Assembly (NCBI GenBank): GCA_013397075.1
Contig: VWZS01002414.1
Coordinates: 4,567-68,566 of the forward strand
Reading direction: 5' to 3'
DNA from: Rhabdornis inornatus
Taxonomy: Eukaryota > Chordata > Aves > Passeriformes > Rhabdornithidae
Length of the DNA stretch: 64,000 bases
The translations under genes were made by a program, and so were the position numbers. Shown piece after piece: positions 34,101 to 47,985 of this stretch. The first letter of the stretch is position 1, and each line of letters opens with the position of its first letter. A model generated the notes under the pieces. The model saw only the letters and a list, made by a program, of their open reading frames with translations, had not been told where the DNA came from and did not search any database.

Positions 34101-35550
34101 ATTTTACATGAACATTGTCTTGCTGTTACTATTATGCTTAAGTCTTATCTCTTGATGATGCTACGATTTGTCAAATATATGAGTAATTACAATTTACCAA
34201 TGTATGGTTTGAAAGACTGAATTCACCAAACTTTGGGGCCTTATCTTGACTCTCCATTTCATCGTCCCGGTGTTGAGGTGATCTTTTAAAAGCCAGTGGT
34301 CCCTATTCTTTTAAGTCCCTGTATGGATTTCATGCAATAGCCACACTCTGTTCTTCATCCATCAGAACTACAGCTCCTAGTACTTTGTGCTATGGATATT
34401 CATGTTCTTTCTGCTGTACATGTTCTCAGTTCCTCCCTTCTGTTTCTATCTGATCATTTTCAGTTTTGGGTTCATCATGATAAGAAAAATACTTGTCTTG
34501 ATGAGGCAGCATCAGTGGGAACTGAGATAAGTCTAGGGGTGACAGTTACATTCAGCTATACAGGGGGGTTCTTGAGCTTGGGGCTAGCCAAGCAGCAGCC
34601 ACCAGCCCCATCCAGACCTGGAAGCCCTTGGCAGCCAACCAGCAAGGAGGGGGCAATGCCAAGCAGCAAGGGAGATTTAAATGTCTCTAGGAAGTGTAAA
34701 TGATCCAGAACCAGGAGACCAGTAGTGAGCAAACAGGGACGTGCCACATCAGTTTCTATGGACAAGATGAGCAGGAAGGGCTGGTCTCCAGCTCTCTAGG
34801 AGCAACCAATAGAAGCAGAAAACAGACCAAGTAGTTGGTGAAGGACACAGAGACCTTTTCAGCACCAGTCTTAATAGTGTATCCTCTCTTAGGTATAGTT
34901 TTGGCATGCCACAGAGCTGCTGAAGTTTTGGCATGCCCCAGTAGCTGCTGAAGTCACTGCACCAGCCATGTCAGAGGCCTCCAGACAGCCCAGATCTGCT
35001 GATGCTGCATACAACTCTCCAGGTCTCAGGTTATCAGGAGTGCTGGATGCCTCTCTGTGAAGCTGAGGCTGGCAGTCATTCCTTTTTTAGGTGTTGTCGA
35101 TGTGCTGCATCACCAGACGAAGAAATGACAAGGCAAAGTGAATACACAGTGAATACACAGAATCTCAATTCAAGAGAATGAGAGATTGATGAATTCTCAG
35201 AGGTGCTACAGTCTCAGGAGTCTTGAACTTCTGTTGTAGTAGAGATGCAGATGGATTCAGAATGCTGTCACATAGCTAGTCAATGGTCTGGTGAACAGGA
35301 GAGCTGGAAGCCGGTCTCTGCCAGTTCTAGGAGAAGCTCCTCCTCCTGAAGACGTGACAATGACCAGTAGGACTGGCACTTTGTACAACATGTAGGAAGG
35401 CCTGGAACCAGACAGTCAACTGATGAGGTGGATGAAGGTACTTCTTGGATGGAGAGGGGCCAACTATGCCAACATAATTGTGTCACACCCTCATTTGTTA
35501 AGAGGAAAAGAATAGTTCTCATGTCTCCCTGCTAAGGGGAACAGAGGGTT
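34101..35550. other. Gene-free stretch with small direct repeats
   Basis: No gene recognised. Two short dimers are visible: TTTTGGCATGCC with flanks repeated at about 34899-34950, and GTGAATACACA repeated at about 35140-35163. Confidence 0.5.
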
Positions 35551-35559
35551 TGATATGGA

Positions 35560-38362
35560 GCCTGGACACAATTTACAGAGAAGTCTACTGTTTCCGAGAA
35601 GGTCAAGTAAGGAAAATTACTGGAAAGCTCTCCAGTCTACTAAGGCTCTCTGATTATTATCTGTTACTGGTTCTTCAAGTCAGGAGTGATGAGATAGTAA
35701 AGCGAAGTCTGTGTTAAAGGAATTTTAGGATCTAGGGGTGATTGGCTGAAGGATCCGGACCACAGGTAATGTTTTCCACAGTCCTTCCAGTGACAAGGAA
35801 TAATATTCAAAGAACCGATATTCAAAGGAACAGGATCCATCAGATCAACACTGGGCTTTGGGGCTGAGGTCCTTAGAAGTTTTGACCATGGGATGGTCTA
35901 TACAGCACGTGATCTACTGACACCTGATGTGATGCACCTCTCAGAGGGGAGAAATGTTTCTAGCATAGAAACTAGGAGGACTTGTTGATAGAGCTTTAAA
36001 CTAGTTTGGAAAGGGGAAGGGATAAAACCAGGCTGGGTACTGAGAGGCAGTGGGGTGATGCACCAAAAATTGAGGAACTGAGCGCTGGTGGGAGGTGTTG
36101 GCTACAACAAACCACAGCTGAAGTGTTTCTGTTCCAACACACAGCATGAAGATCAAACAAGAGGAGCTTGAATCCTTGGCCCAGTCCCAATGATTTGACA
36201 TCAGTGGCATAAGTGAAACCTTACTGGGATGAGTCCTGTGATTGAAGTGCCCCATTGAACAGTTACAGACTTCAGGAAGAGTAGGTAGGGCAGATGTGGC
36301 AGAGGGAGGTATTGTATGTAACAGAAGGGTTAGAATGTAGAGAGGTCACAGTTGGCAGTGGCACAGTCCAGAGCCTCTGAGTAAGAATCAAGGGGCAGTG
36401 AAAGGATGCAGATATCTCTGTGGGAGTCTACTATAGATCTCCAATAACACCAATGGAACTAATGGATGTGTCCAAGTCAACTGCTCTTGTCCTTCTGGGA
36501 CACCTCAGCCTGGTAGAAAACAACTGGGAGCATCACACAGTTGGTACAATCCAGGCCAGAAGGTTACCAAAACACCTGGATGACAACTTCATATACAAGT
36601 GCTAGGAGAGCTGACGGAAAAGATGCCCTCCTTGATTTGTTGTTTGTTAACAGAGAGGGTTGCATGAATGACATGATTACTGGCTATCTTTGCTACCACA
36701 GCCACAAAGTGATTGAGTTTAAAATCTCTATTGCAAGGATGAAAAGTGTCAGAAAATTTTCACCCTTGGACATGAGTAGAGCAGACTTTAGGCTGCTCAG
36801 GGGAACAGTGATCATGATCCCTGGGAAAATTCTTCCAAAGGTACTGGGGTCCATTAGANCCAGCTGGATCCCTATAAATCTATTGGGTGTGATGGGATTT
36901 ATCTGGGAGTACTCAAAGCCTCATTGTGAGGCTTCTCTCGATATTTGAATGATCTTGGAAATCTGGAGAGGTCATAGTTAAGTGGAAATTGTCATAAAGT
37001 GCATGAAAGATGACCTTGCAGTCCCTGATAAGGTTATGGAAAAGATTATTCTGGGAGGTATTGAAAAATATCTGAAGGACAACACAGGCATAGGTCACCA
37101 TAGCCAGCGTGGTTTCAGGAGAGTTAAGTCCTTCTGCTTATCAAATCTGATTTCTTTGTTTGACAAGGTAACCCACCTAGATGATCAAGAGAAGCTAATA
37201 GAAATAATCTTTCTGGATTTCAGTAAAGCTTTTGAAACTTCATAAAGAGACAAAGATCACAATTTCCTCAAACACTAAAATCACTGAAGACTCTGTTCTA
37301 CTGTAGCAAACTGTGCAACTGCTCATCTGTGATCACCAAAACCCACTCCCCCAGTTCCCTTCCCCACCATTCCCATTCCCCCTTTACACCCTACCCCAGA
37401 TATGCCTCCTGGATTCCTGGAATTTGGACTGTGAGTTAAGCCCCTAATGGGAACTTGAGATGAGACAAAGGTGATACTATTGTCCATTTATCTCAGGCCT
37501 AAGGAAAGGTGAACAAGTCTTTGGGAGACTGTATCGACAAGGAAAGTGCAGTCAGCAGCTATGGTAAAAATCAACTCTTACAAGTCTTGCAGGGGTTGCC
37601 ATAGCCCTCTGATTAAAGACAAGAAACCCACTGAAATAAGATAAAGACTGAGCATGGGACTAATTAGCATTAGAAGAGGAAGAATCATTTACCCAATAGG
37701 ATAAGAGAACTGTAGTCAATGAGCATTAATTTCTTTGTTGCTAAAATGCATAAATGGTGAGAAGTTTTGAGTGACCTCAGAACCCCTACCACTAAGAAGG
37801 CAACTCCCTTTCTCTGCCCCCTGCTCTCTTTACTATTTTTTTTCTTTTATCTCTCTCTACTTCACATTTACTGTTAGATAAAATCCATACTATTGGCTGG
37901 TGTTGCTTGCACCTTAATTCAAGACATCTCTTTCTGATAATCAGATGGTAACATTCTGCCTCTCACAGGGTCCTTCTAGACAATTCAGCCCACAGCTAGA
38001 TAAACACATCATACAGGGGGTGAGTAGCTGGCTAGTGGGTCAGGCACAAAGTGAATGGTGCAACATCAGGCTGGCGACTGGCCACGAGTGCGGTTCTGCA
38101 GGGTTCCATCCTTGGCCCAGTTCTCTTCAACATCTTCATAAACAACTTGTTTGCAAGATTCAAAGGAATGCAAAGTAGGTTTGCAGATGATTCAATTTAC
38201 AGGCTCCCCAGGAAAGTGGTCACAGCACCAAGCTTGACAGAATTCAAGAAGCATTTAGACAATATTCTCAGGCTCATGGTATGATTCTTGGGACTGTCCT
38301 GTGCAGGACCAGGAGTTGGACTTTGATCATCCTAGTGGGTCCCTTCCAACTGAGAATATTCT
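35560..38362 (+). mobile_element. CR1 LINE, long but interrupted and deleted
   Basis: A sense CR1 relic. 5' part around 35960-36400 (GAGCTTTAAACTAGTTTGGA; CCAACACACAGCATGAAGAT; GATGAGTCCTGTGATTGAAG). ORF2 pieces: GVYYRSPITP (36420), DGKDALLDLLFVNREGCMND (36607 on), DMSRADFRLLRG, then PDKVMEKIILGGIEKYLKDN (37020 on) and FLDFSKAFE. After a 0.7-kb insertion come VLQGSILGPVLFNIFINN and FADD of the reverse transcriptase, then a jump to VVTAPSLTEFKKHLDN at the C-terminus. It ends at CCCTTCCAACTGAGAATATT. Contains N at 36859. Not functional. Confidence 0.88.
37238..37950. mobile_element. About 0.7-kb insertion inside the CR1, LTR-like
   Basis: CR1 coding similarity stops after LDFSKAFE and resumes about 710 bp later at the next codons of the same domain, so this block is a later insertion. 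It has a TATA-like CATAAATGG (37749 on), a pyrimidine tract and ATAAAATCC, as in an LTR, but clear TG..CA ends are not seen. GAAAC on the left and GTAAC on the right may be a worn target duplication. Confidence 0.5.
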
Positions 38363-38364
38363 AT

Positions 38365-38832
38365 GGATCTGTGGCATTTTGTCCAGAAAAGGGCAATGGA
38401 GCTGGGGAGAAGTCTGGAGCAGAAATCTGATGATGAGCAGCTGAGGGAGCTGGAGGGGTTCAGCCTGGAGAAAAAGAGGTTTGGTGGAGACCTTCTCATT
38501 TTCTACAACTCCCAGAAGGTTATAGCAAGGTGAGGGTTGGGCTCTTCTCCCAGTCAACTAACTGCAGCATCAGAGAAAATGGCCTCAAGTTGCAACAGGG
38601 GAGTTCTGGATGGATATTAGAGAAAATTTCTTCACTGAAGGAGTCGTCATGTCCTGACACAGGCTGCCCAGGACAGTTGTGAAGTCACCATCCCTGGAAG
38701 TGTTCCAAAGGCATGTGGATAGGTCACTTAGGGACATGGGTTAGCAGTGAACACAGTGGTGCTGCATTAACCCTTTTATTTATTTGATCTTAGAGGTCTT
38801 TTCCAACCTTAATGACTCTGTAATTCTGTGGT
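38365..38832 (+). mobile_element. Second CR1 3' end, directly abutting the first
   Basis: AGCCTGGAGAAAAAGAGGTT (FSLEKKRF) begins the ORF2 tail; GACACAGGCTGCCCAGGACA, CCATCCCTGGAAGTGTTCCA and GAGGTCTTTTCCAACCTTAA are typical of the CR1 3' region. It ends at ATGACTCTGTAATTCTGTGG. Confidence 0.85.
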
Positions 38833-41800
38833 CTCTTACTTACTATGCGAATTTCTGTAGTGCCTTCTACAGTTTATGTCTAGGCCACTAATAAATATAT
38901 TTAGCAAGAGTTGCCCCAGACCAATTACTAAAGAACCTACCAGAAGTTCTACCCTCTTCAGCAGATGCTCTTTCATCTTTTTAACTCCCCTATCTCAGTA
39001 ATTCTTGCAGTAACCTCTGTCCTTCTGGCAATCACATTTACTATCCATTGCAGTATGAAGTATCTTTTGCCTTTTTGTTACAGATTACTAAGAAAACCAG
39101 TGCACAAAGAAGGACTGGAGTAATTTTGATAGCTTAACAAACTGTGTGGCATGTTGATTTTATTTTGAGGAACAGAAAACAGGGAGCCCTTCCTGTTTTA
39201 CCCCTGCAGCTCACCAGTTCACATTTAAATTATTTTTCCATTCAAAGCTTGATGTGCAGATCCTTTTTAAAGGCTGTGCTTCAAAATTTTAACAAGAAAG
39301 ATATATATCATAGAAATTGTCACTCTTATTGTTTTTCTTTGTCTCTTTTCTTCAGAACTTGTTTAGCTGGATGACTTTGCAGAAGAGTAGATGGGTAGAT
39401 AGTTCAGGTGCAAGGGTCAGGGGAACTCAAATGAGAAATTGCAGCTGGTTTGCTTTAAGATGGAAACATTTGCATAATCTAAGTAGACGAAAACAGAATT
39501 ACATTTTGAGAAGGGAGAATCAAAATAAATTTGCATATTGAAGTTCAGCTGATTATTGAGCCCATAGAGAGAGTTTTGGTATAGATGCAATGCAAAAGAA
39601 AACCACACAGACTTGGTCAGGCTTGGACAGGGCTGAGGCTATTAGTCTGATTGCTTACCTTTCTTTTACTAAAGTCAATGTACTAACTAAGGGAATTACA
39701 ATATTGACATCTTTAATTTATAAAAACAGCAAGTTGAACAAACAACTGGGAATGCCATATGGAAAGCTCTTCCAATATCTAAATGCAGCCCATTTTTGTT
39801 GGGAGAGGTGGATAACAAAATTTTAGTTGTTTCATTATAATATATTTGATAGTAGCTGCTAGTCCCTAAAGCTTTAAGTTCCGAGTGTTTGAGAGTTATA
39901 ATAGCGAACAGGCTTCAAAAAAGTTTTGCTTTAAACCTTCCTGTCCCTAAAGTCTGCTGAATGTTTGGGAGACGTTTCCCATGCCCTCAGGACACCTCTT
40001 TACATTCACATCTGACAGTTGCCACCCACCCTACATGGCACATCCCACCTTTCTTCAGGTGCAAGCATTGCATAGAATTGCATGGCACACTGATCTGTTA
40101 ATGATGGTGCAAGAAGAAACACCCCACTGACAAGTCTCTAGCTGGGGCTGACAGGTAAGGAGGCACTTACAGACAGAATATGTTCCTTTAAATTTCTGAG
40201 CAGAGGAGGAGGAGGGAGATTCTTCCCATTCGGAGTGAAGGTAGCTGCACTGCTCAGAGCATCAGGTCAAGGGACAGTATTTCCCCCACGGCTGACCTGC
40301 AGCTCCTACCTGCAGCACAGGGAGTCAGAATGGGTGAGCTTCAAGTTCTTAGTGTTTCTCTGGAATCCAGGTACAGAGCTGGTGAGCGAAGCAGGCAAAA
40401 CACATTGTCCTGTTCTTTATGAAAACTGCCTAGCACACCCAGCACAGCAGATGGTTTTCCCAGATCCCAAGTACCTTCTGAATTGTAAAAGCCATCCAGG
40501 CTCACCTGAAAGTTGTCTTTGGCTTGTTGAATGGGTACATTTTGATCAGTCAGTTTTTTTAGTGTCTAAGTAGACTTGAATAAAGCAACTCAGTAAAAGC
40601 CTCTGTTTGTGAAAGCATGTTTTGCAGTGGTTAAAACTTAAAGCTCAATCACTAAGCTAAAATCTTGAAACCTAGAGAGTAAGCCAGCTTTCCCTACATC
40701 ATATATATTGGATAGACCATAGGGACTTACTTTGCATATTCTCTGGTGGGAAGAAGGGATGACTACGTTTCAATTGCACTGTTGTAGACTGTTAACAAAG
40801 TATGCAGCATCATTCACACAGGCACTTGTCAGGTTAGGAAAATATATCTGTCAGACTTTTATTTATTTTTATCAGTCAACTCTGGTTAAACCATGTGGAC
40901 TTGGACACCCTGTGAAATGTTTCTTTGGTTTAATACAAAGGCTCTGCTCCACTAGAGAAAATAAACTAATCTACTACCACTTTTTGGTTTTATCATATTA
41001 GTGTTTTGGCAAAGAATTTATTCGGTTTCCCCTACTTAGTTATTTATGTACTACTAACTAGCTTTGCTACATTCCCTAGAGAAAGCTCCATTAAAACTCT
41101 TAATGTGACACCACATATTTTTAGACGACTAGAAAATAGTTGCAATTTTAATTTAAAGTGAAATGACTGTGTTATGGCTGGACAAATCACTCTCCAATCC
41201 CTAGAGCTCTTAATTGTAATTCTCCATTGTTTCTATGCATAAATTTTCTTTTTAAATACTCATTCTGAAATACTAATTTTTTTGAATGTACTATATTCAT
41301 TTAACAGGTTTTTTATGGTTAACAACTTCATTATTAAACTTAAATGTTAAATATAAAAGGTGGAAATTATATGCCTAATCAAGTGTTGGGAAAATAAACT
41401 GTTTGTATCTTGAGATGACAGTAATTCAAGGACCTTCTCTTTGAGGAAGGAAAGGAAAGGGGTAAAATATCCTACTGGGAGTAATGGGTAGATTTCATTG
41501 CGTTTCTGCAGCAGAGAAGCAATAATCATAATGAGCAATTCTTCTTTAGCCCTTCCTACTGCCTTGAGTCATAAGGCAGTGACAAGAAAACAAGAAATCA
41601 ACCCTTCTCAAAGAGAAGTCAAGTATTTTGTATGTTGCATTAACAACATTCTGATTTGGTTTGGGCTGGACAGAACTCGGAGCAGCTCTTACTTCCTGGG
41701 AGCTGGCAGCTGTCCCAGTCCAAGACCTTCACAGAAAGCTGTCATGAAGTCTTACCTCATCTTCCAAAGTCCATCTAAGACATACAGCTGTGAAACTCTT

Positions 41801-42486
41801 AGCATTAGCTCTTGGGGTGTTTGCTATCATCATTGGTCACAAACCTGGAGATCCAGACTGTGGCCTTTCTCTACTCTCAGTAGTAAACTTTTACAATAGC
41901 AAATTTTCCTTCCACATAGCCTGCATCACAGCTTTGTGGCCCTTCTGATCTGTATCACCGTCTTTGTCCTCCCCCCTGCCTGTTCCACCAATTCCTCCTT
42001 TTTTCCAGAACTCTTGTACCTTCTCAGTTCATCACAGCTCTTTGGTCCTTTATCTCCCACTCAAAGCCTTCCTGTGAAGGATGCTCTTGGCCTGCCTTCC
42101 CCAAGTGCTCATTAAGTCCCAAAATCTCTCCAGGTCTTTGGAAGCTTCTCCCAGATTTCAGTTTTCTCAGTCTCCCCTTCCTGTCCACTCCAGTCATCCA
42201 GGCTTGAGCCTTCCAAAGTGATTGCCACTTTTCCTGAGGACAGTAAAAAAAAAAGTGAGTTAATGACATCCTTTCTAGGGCAAAATTCTCCCTTTTATCT
42301 GCTGGTAGAAAGAGAAAAATCTGTCTTGGACAAACAGTTGGCTTCAACAGCAAGATGCTGAACCTTCAGAATACATCACAATCTCAAGGAAGAACTATGA
42401 GTCATAACAAACTCTATAAGCAAAACTAAATACCCCAAGATATCCTACAGGAGACGATTTCTGTATCACACTGCTGGTGCCTAGCA
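38833..42486. other. Intergenic DNA, mostly unassigned
   Basis: A/T-rich, with no gene recognised. About 41655-41720 resembles the start of the songbird LTR seen at 32553 (GGTTTGGGCTGGACAGAACT, GGGAGCTGGCAG) but is too short to call firmly. A 112-codon frame at 40235-40573 is followed by AATAAA at 40579 but shows no domain. Confidence 0.45.
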
Positions 42487-42590
42487 ATATTCATAGAATT
42501 AAAAAAACATTTAGGTTGGAAGGGACCTTTAATGGCCATCTAGTCCAACCCCCCTGCAATGAGCAAGGACATCTTCAAAAGCTTTATTTT
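42487..42590 (-). mobile_element. CR1 3'-end fragment
   Basis: TTCATAGAATTAAAAAAACA then TTTAGGTTGGAAGGGACCTT and CATCTAGTCCAACCCCCCTG form the reverse complement of the CR1 terminus, with the 3' end on the left. Truncated after about 100 bp. Confidence 0.8.
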
Positions 42591-44884
42591 GTGATATGTT
42601 CCACCATGCTTATAAAACCAGGTGTGAACACCTGTCTATCCCACATCAGGAGGGAGCTTACTCATACATGTGGGAGAGGAGATGTTCATTTCAGGGGATT
42701 TGGACAAAATTACCTTTAATATCCGTCCTACTCTTCTAAATATACCACTTTAATAACCTCAAACTGTTCAGTGATTCTATGATTTCATGAATGCCAGTGG
42801 AGCTGGCAAGCTGAGGTATAGTAGCAGGTTTGGGACCTCCAGGGCTGGAACTTCTCGACCTCTATCAGGCCTTCCCCTGGAGTGCAGGAGCTGGATGTCC
42901 CTGCAAAGGTCTGGCCAGTGAAAGGATTCCCCATGTTTGAACTCCCCATTAGAGAAAGTCCCCATCAGCACCACACAGTACGCTCATGGGGCTCAGGAAA
43001 CACCAGGGAAGTTTTAAGGGGTTTCATGAGGAGCAGTAGAGGAAGAAAGCACAGCAACTGACATGATCAGGTAAAGCTGGCCCTAAGAAAAAAAAGCAAT
43101 AAACGTTCTTCCAAGAAGATCAATTATTCAGATTTACCTTATAAAATGGTGCTAGCAATTGTGAAAATCAAATTTTCATTTGCAATTTGAAATTCCCCAT
43201 CAGACCCAGTTGTCTTGAAAACCCACAGCTACCTGGGAAAAGAGGAAGCAGAGGAAAATATTCATCCTTGCTCCAGTGTTTATTTTCAGGGTTTCAGCTT
43301 CACAAGACAGCTGGGAAAACATAACTGAGTTACTGGATGTGTTGACCCTGAGTGCTGGCAGAGGGAAATTTAGGCAGGATAAAGCAGAGTTCCCAAATGG
43401 GAAACAGTAAAGCAGCTTCCTTCTGTTGGTAGCAGCATCTTCATTTTGAAACATGGAGATTTGCACTCAAATCTTCTAAACTCTCTCTATAGCATTGTGC
43501 AGCAAAACTTTACAGCCTCCTCATGCAAATGTTCAGGGTAATACAGGTTTTCTTTTAATTAAAAGCTCAGCAGCTAGGAACTCACCATTTTTAATTAATT
43601 GCATAGTAATAGATTTTCGATTTTGTTTAACTGGTGGGATAGAAGAGAATTTTAGCATCGGGATCTCAGCTACTTAGATAAAATCCTGTTCAGTACAGAC
43701 TTACAGAAAGAAAACTGTAAAGCAAAAACCAGAACAAATGTGACATGTGAATTCTGAAAGAACAACTGTAAATTTGTATGTTTCTAGCTGAACCTGTTTA
43801 TATTATAATCCTTTAGACACAGACTGTGACCAGATCTGGGACTAAATAGACCTAAAGTTCTCAGGAAAGTTCAGATGAGGGTGTCTCACCAAGTCTTCTG
43901 ACTCGACAGGAGAGACCTTGACTCAATGATACTGTAATCCATTGCAATAGATGAGTTATTATTGTTATGAGTTGTTATTTAGATTTTTTTTAGATAGTTT
44001 TATGTAAATATCAGCAATACTTTGATACAGTGTTAGCAATAAATTTAATCATAATAATCCCACTTTGTGTCCCACTTCTCATGCATGGCTGACAGCCTCC
44101 CTCAGCCATAGCACCACTACACAGACATACTCTGTTCTACAGAAATAGTCCTGTCACAGGTCATTTTGGTTCTGTGTGGATAGAAAGAAAAGGACATTGC
44201 ACCCAGAAGAGACTTGACAGGATGCTGGGGATCCCAACCTACTGCAGCACAGGATGAACAATCTCAGATGCGGAGCCCCAAAGGGCAACAGTGAGGCACA
44301 GATCCAAAGCAGAATGCTGGACCCAGGGGCAGTAGTGGGAACATTCCTCCTATGCCCTCCTGGGAGCTCATGGTACAGAAGGGATATTGGGGGCTTTCTC
44401 CTCCCTCAGGGACTGGCAAGTGTTTTGGGAAAAACAGGAGAAGAAGGCAGTGTGCTGCAGCTGAAAGCAAGCTTCTGTTTTTCTGTTCATGCATGACCCT
44501 CTGCTCTCCCCCTTGGCAGGCACCAGCTTGCAAGGAAAAGTGCTGGGGAGAGCCTTGGTGAGCAAGGTACCTGAGGCTAGAGAGAAGCTGCTGAGAGAGC
44601 TGACCCTGAAGCAACGCACTGCAAAGGGGTCAGCAGCCCCTCTGGCGGTGACAGTGCTTTGAACCAACCTGATGACAAAGCCACACATCCAAATTGCAAG
44701 GCTTTATGGATGTGTGCATTGTCAGTCTGGAGAGGAGAACTGCAAATGCACTTAAGGTGCAGAGTGGGTGATTTCTGTACTACAAGCCCTGGAATCCTTG
44801 CTTCCTAATACTGTGAGTCCATAGCCACCCAGCCACGCTGATGGCATGGGCTGCAACCAGCTGAGCTTCCATAAGGCTTTGGGA
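42591..44884. other. Intergenic DNA
   Basis: No gene recognised. TGATTCTATGATTTCATG near 42773 may be a stray CR1 end. The rest is unassigned. Confidence 0.4.
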
Positions 44885-45052
44885 ACAGGGCTCAGGCTCA
44901 CGGATGTCCCATCCCTGGAAGTGGTCAAGACCAGGTTGCATGGAGCAAGCTCATCTAATAGAAGTTGTCTCTGCCTATGATGGGAACATTGGAACAAAAT
45001 TATCTTTAATGTTACTTTCAACACAAACCATTTTCTGATTCTCTGATTAACC
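44885..45052 (+). mobile_element. CR1 3'-end fragment
   Basis: GGATGTCCCATCCCTGGAAG, AGACCAGGTTGCATGGAGCA, GAAGTTGTCTCTGCCTATGA and TTGGAACAAAATTATCTTTA follow the order of the CR1 3' region, ending in CATTTTCTGATTCTCTGATT, an altered terminal repeat. Confidence 0.8.
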
Positions 45053-47285
45053 TCGGTTCACCCCTGTTCTTGATGAGTCAGGGAATGGTAAGCATTACCT
45101 GTATGCTCATTGCTGGGCCTCCAGTGGGATGGGAAGTGACCAAGCAATATACCAAGTTGTGGCAGAAGGCTTTGCAGGTCACTACACTCCTCTGGTGCAA
45201 AGCACTCACTCTTTGGCAGGGGTTTTCCCTGTGACCTCTTAGGGACCAAGCCTGTCCTGCCCAGGTAATGAGTTGTCCATATATGTGATCTGGGTTCTTG
45301 GTTTGCCGATCTCCTTTCCCCATGAAAAGCCAGTCAAGAGTCACCACAAATCATTCTCCTTGACTTTTCTTTCAGGTCCAGGGCAGATGTTTTGTTCAAC
45401 CAGAAGCAAAACATGTATCTTCACTTCCAGAGATCTCCCTTAGAAAGGAGCTTGTGCAGTAGCAGGAGGAGTTTCAATGTAACTGCAGGAGGTGATTTGA
45501 AAAAAAAAAGTAAAAAAACCATAACATTTAAAGGAAGCCTGCTTTGCAGCAGAGAGCCTTGAGACCTGTGTCAACTCTGCAGATGGCTTTGATGACGGTG
45601 TAGTGCACAGCAGTTCCCCATCTTGGAGATGCTGCTGTGACAGGGACCAACATATCACAACCTGCTGGGGATGGTGTCTCGGTCACTTGGCCTTTATTTC
45701 AAGTTGTTTACTCTTCCTTTTTAATCTCTTTTCCTGTGATTTTTTTTGCAACTTCTTTATATACTGAAAGATTGGTGTGGTACTTCTGCCTCTCTTTCAT
45801 GTTTCTGAGTTGGAAATCTTCCTAAAAATGAGATGCTGACACTCATGAACTGTAAGTCATATTTAGTGGGAGAATATTTAATTAAAACCTTAGTAAATTA
45901 ACAGCTATCTTACTATACTCCTCCATGAATATTCCATCCTCGGATGATCCTATCACGATCAGACAGACTGAACAGACTTATATGGCTTCTCTTACTGTTT
46001 TCCTTTTCTTGAGAGAAATTATTCTTTTCTTCATATGTATGGTTTCATTTAGCAAAGGTCATAGAGAAAAAGCTAATTGCTTCTTAAAAAGACAAGCCCA
46101 AGAACTTTTACAACACACTCATGCACACACATACACACACACTCACCTCTTCCACCAAGATGTAACAAGAATGGCCACTGAGATTTTGGTGTATCAAACA
46201 GATTTGATTAAACTTGTTTTCAAGGACTGTATAAGGTAAATTCATTAAATCAATTAAATAGGGCTCAGGTGGTCATGGGCAGGTCACAATGGTTTCTGGG
46301 CTGCTGCTGGCAAGGAAAGGTTTATTAAAATGATAAAGTTACAAGAGGAGATGATCCTGCTTACTATGTACAGAACACAAAGGGGAAAAAAAGGTTAATC
46401 AAAAAGTCATAATCATACAAATGAGCAGAAGCCCATCCTAAAAAGCAATTACTTTTTATTTGTCCTATCAAATGTTAACAAACAAAAAATCCCTTGCAAA
46501 TACATCCTCTTTGGTGATTTTAATGTATTAAAACATTTTATGTTAATTTAATCACAGACAGGATCTTTAAGGATACATCTTGTATCCTTAAAGAACAGCA
46601 GTGGGCCAAACCTGCCCCATGGATTGCACGCACTATGTTCTATTTTCTGCAACCAGAGCTCTGAATATCACTTCTGATGCAACTCCTCTGATCTCAGCTT
46701 TGAGCCCTCTGCTGAAGGTACTCAGCCAGGCTGTTGTCGCTTTTGAAGTTATGAGGGATTTGCATTTTCCTAAGGTTTTTAACACTTAACAAGGAAAACC
46801 AAGCATCTTTGCATGCTCTGTGTGTTCCTGACCAGTTGGCTTACACTGCCTCCAAGATGTAAGAGATGTTGTTGCTGTTTGTGTCCGTGCAAATGGTTTG
46901 CAATGGTCTTCTGGTTCTAGGAGGTGTATGCAGGGCAGAGACTATTTGAGCTCCAATCTATTGTAGGGAGATAAGATAAGGTCTGTTTGGGATAGTCCGC
47001 CTCTCTGGACATGTCAGTTGTTGGGAAAGACAAAGATCTGGAACCCTTCTGGGTGTCTTAGGATGGAAAAATGCTCCTTCCCCTTACAGTTGTCATTTGG
47101 CACCAATGAAGGACAGGGCACATACATATAGACTATATATTACAATGAGCCCAGTAAGGGGCTGCACTGAGCTGTTGACTGTACACTGTCCAGACACATT
47201 CAGTGTGTGTCACACCTCAGGTAAGACCACCTCTGTTTAGATGACTACTAGAAATGAAATTCCAGTTATTATATCCTTCTCTTGG
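45053..47285. other. Intergenic DNA
   Basis: No gene recognised. A short CA-rich microsatellite lies at about 46115-46146. Confidence 0.4.
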
Positions 47286-47985
47286 GAGCATTTTTTCTCT
47301 GACTAGATGCCAACAAGCCAGAGAAGAACCTCGTAAAGTTCCAAAAAGTGAAAAGCCACGTGCTGCCTATGGGGAGGATGACCCCAAAACCTGGCTGGAA
47401 AGCAGATGGCACAAATAACATTAGGCATTCTGGTGAACATAAAGTTGACCATGAATCAGCAAAGGAGGCAATGGTATCCTGGGCAATCATGTCTCCAGAA
47501 GGCTGAGGGAGGTGAGCCTTCCTTTATACTCAGTGCTGGCGAGACACATCTGGAGTATTGTGTCCAGTGCTGGGTCTCCCACAACCACAAAGGTGATTGA
47601 AGGGATTGAAGCATCTCTCCTATGAGGACAGGCTGAGAGAGTTGGGACTATTCAGCTTGGAGAAGAGCAAGCTCAGGAGAATCTTATCCATGCATGTAAG
47701 TAAATGATGGAAGGAATGATGATGAGGAAGCCATGCTGTCTTCAGTGGTGCCCAGTGACAGGAGCAGAGACCCTGGGCACTCGTGTAAGCACAGGAGATT
47801 CCTTCTGAATATCAGCAAACCCTTCTTCACTGTGAAGGTGACTGACCATCATCCCAGTGGAGTCTCCATCTTTGGACATGTCTAAAACCCAAATGGACAC
47901 AGTCATGGTGGCCTTGCTTGAGCAGGAAGTTGGAGTGGATGATCTCCAGGGTTCCTTCCAACCCCCAGCATTCTGAGATTCTGTC
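47286..47985 (+). mobile_element. CR1 LINE 3' portion
   Basis: Diverged ORF2 C-terminus: CTGGAGTATTGTGTCCAGTG (LEYCVQ), TCTCCTATGAGGACAGGCTG, AGAGAGTTGGGACTATTCAG and CTTGGAGAAGAGCAAGCTCA. Then the 3' region ends at GGTTCCTTCCAACCCCCAGC and ATTCTGAGATTCTGTCC. Frames are broken. Confidence 0.88.
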
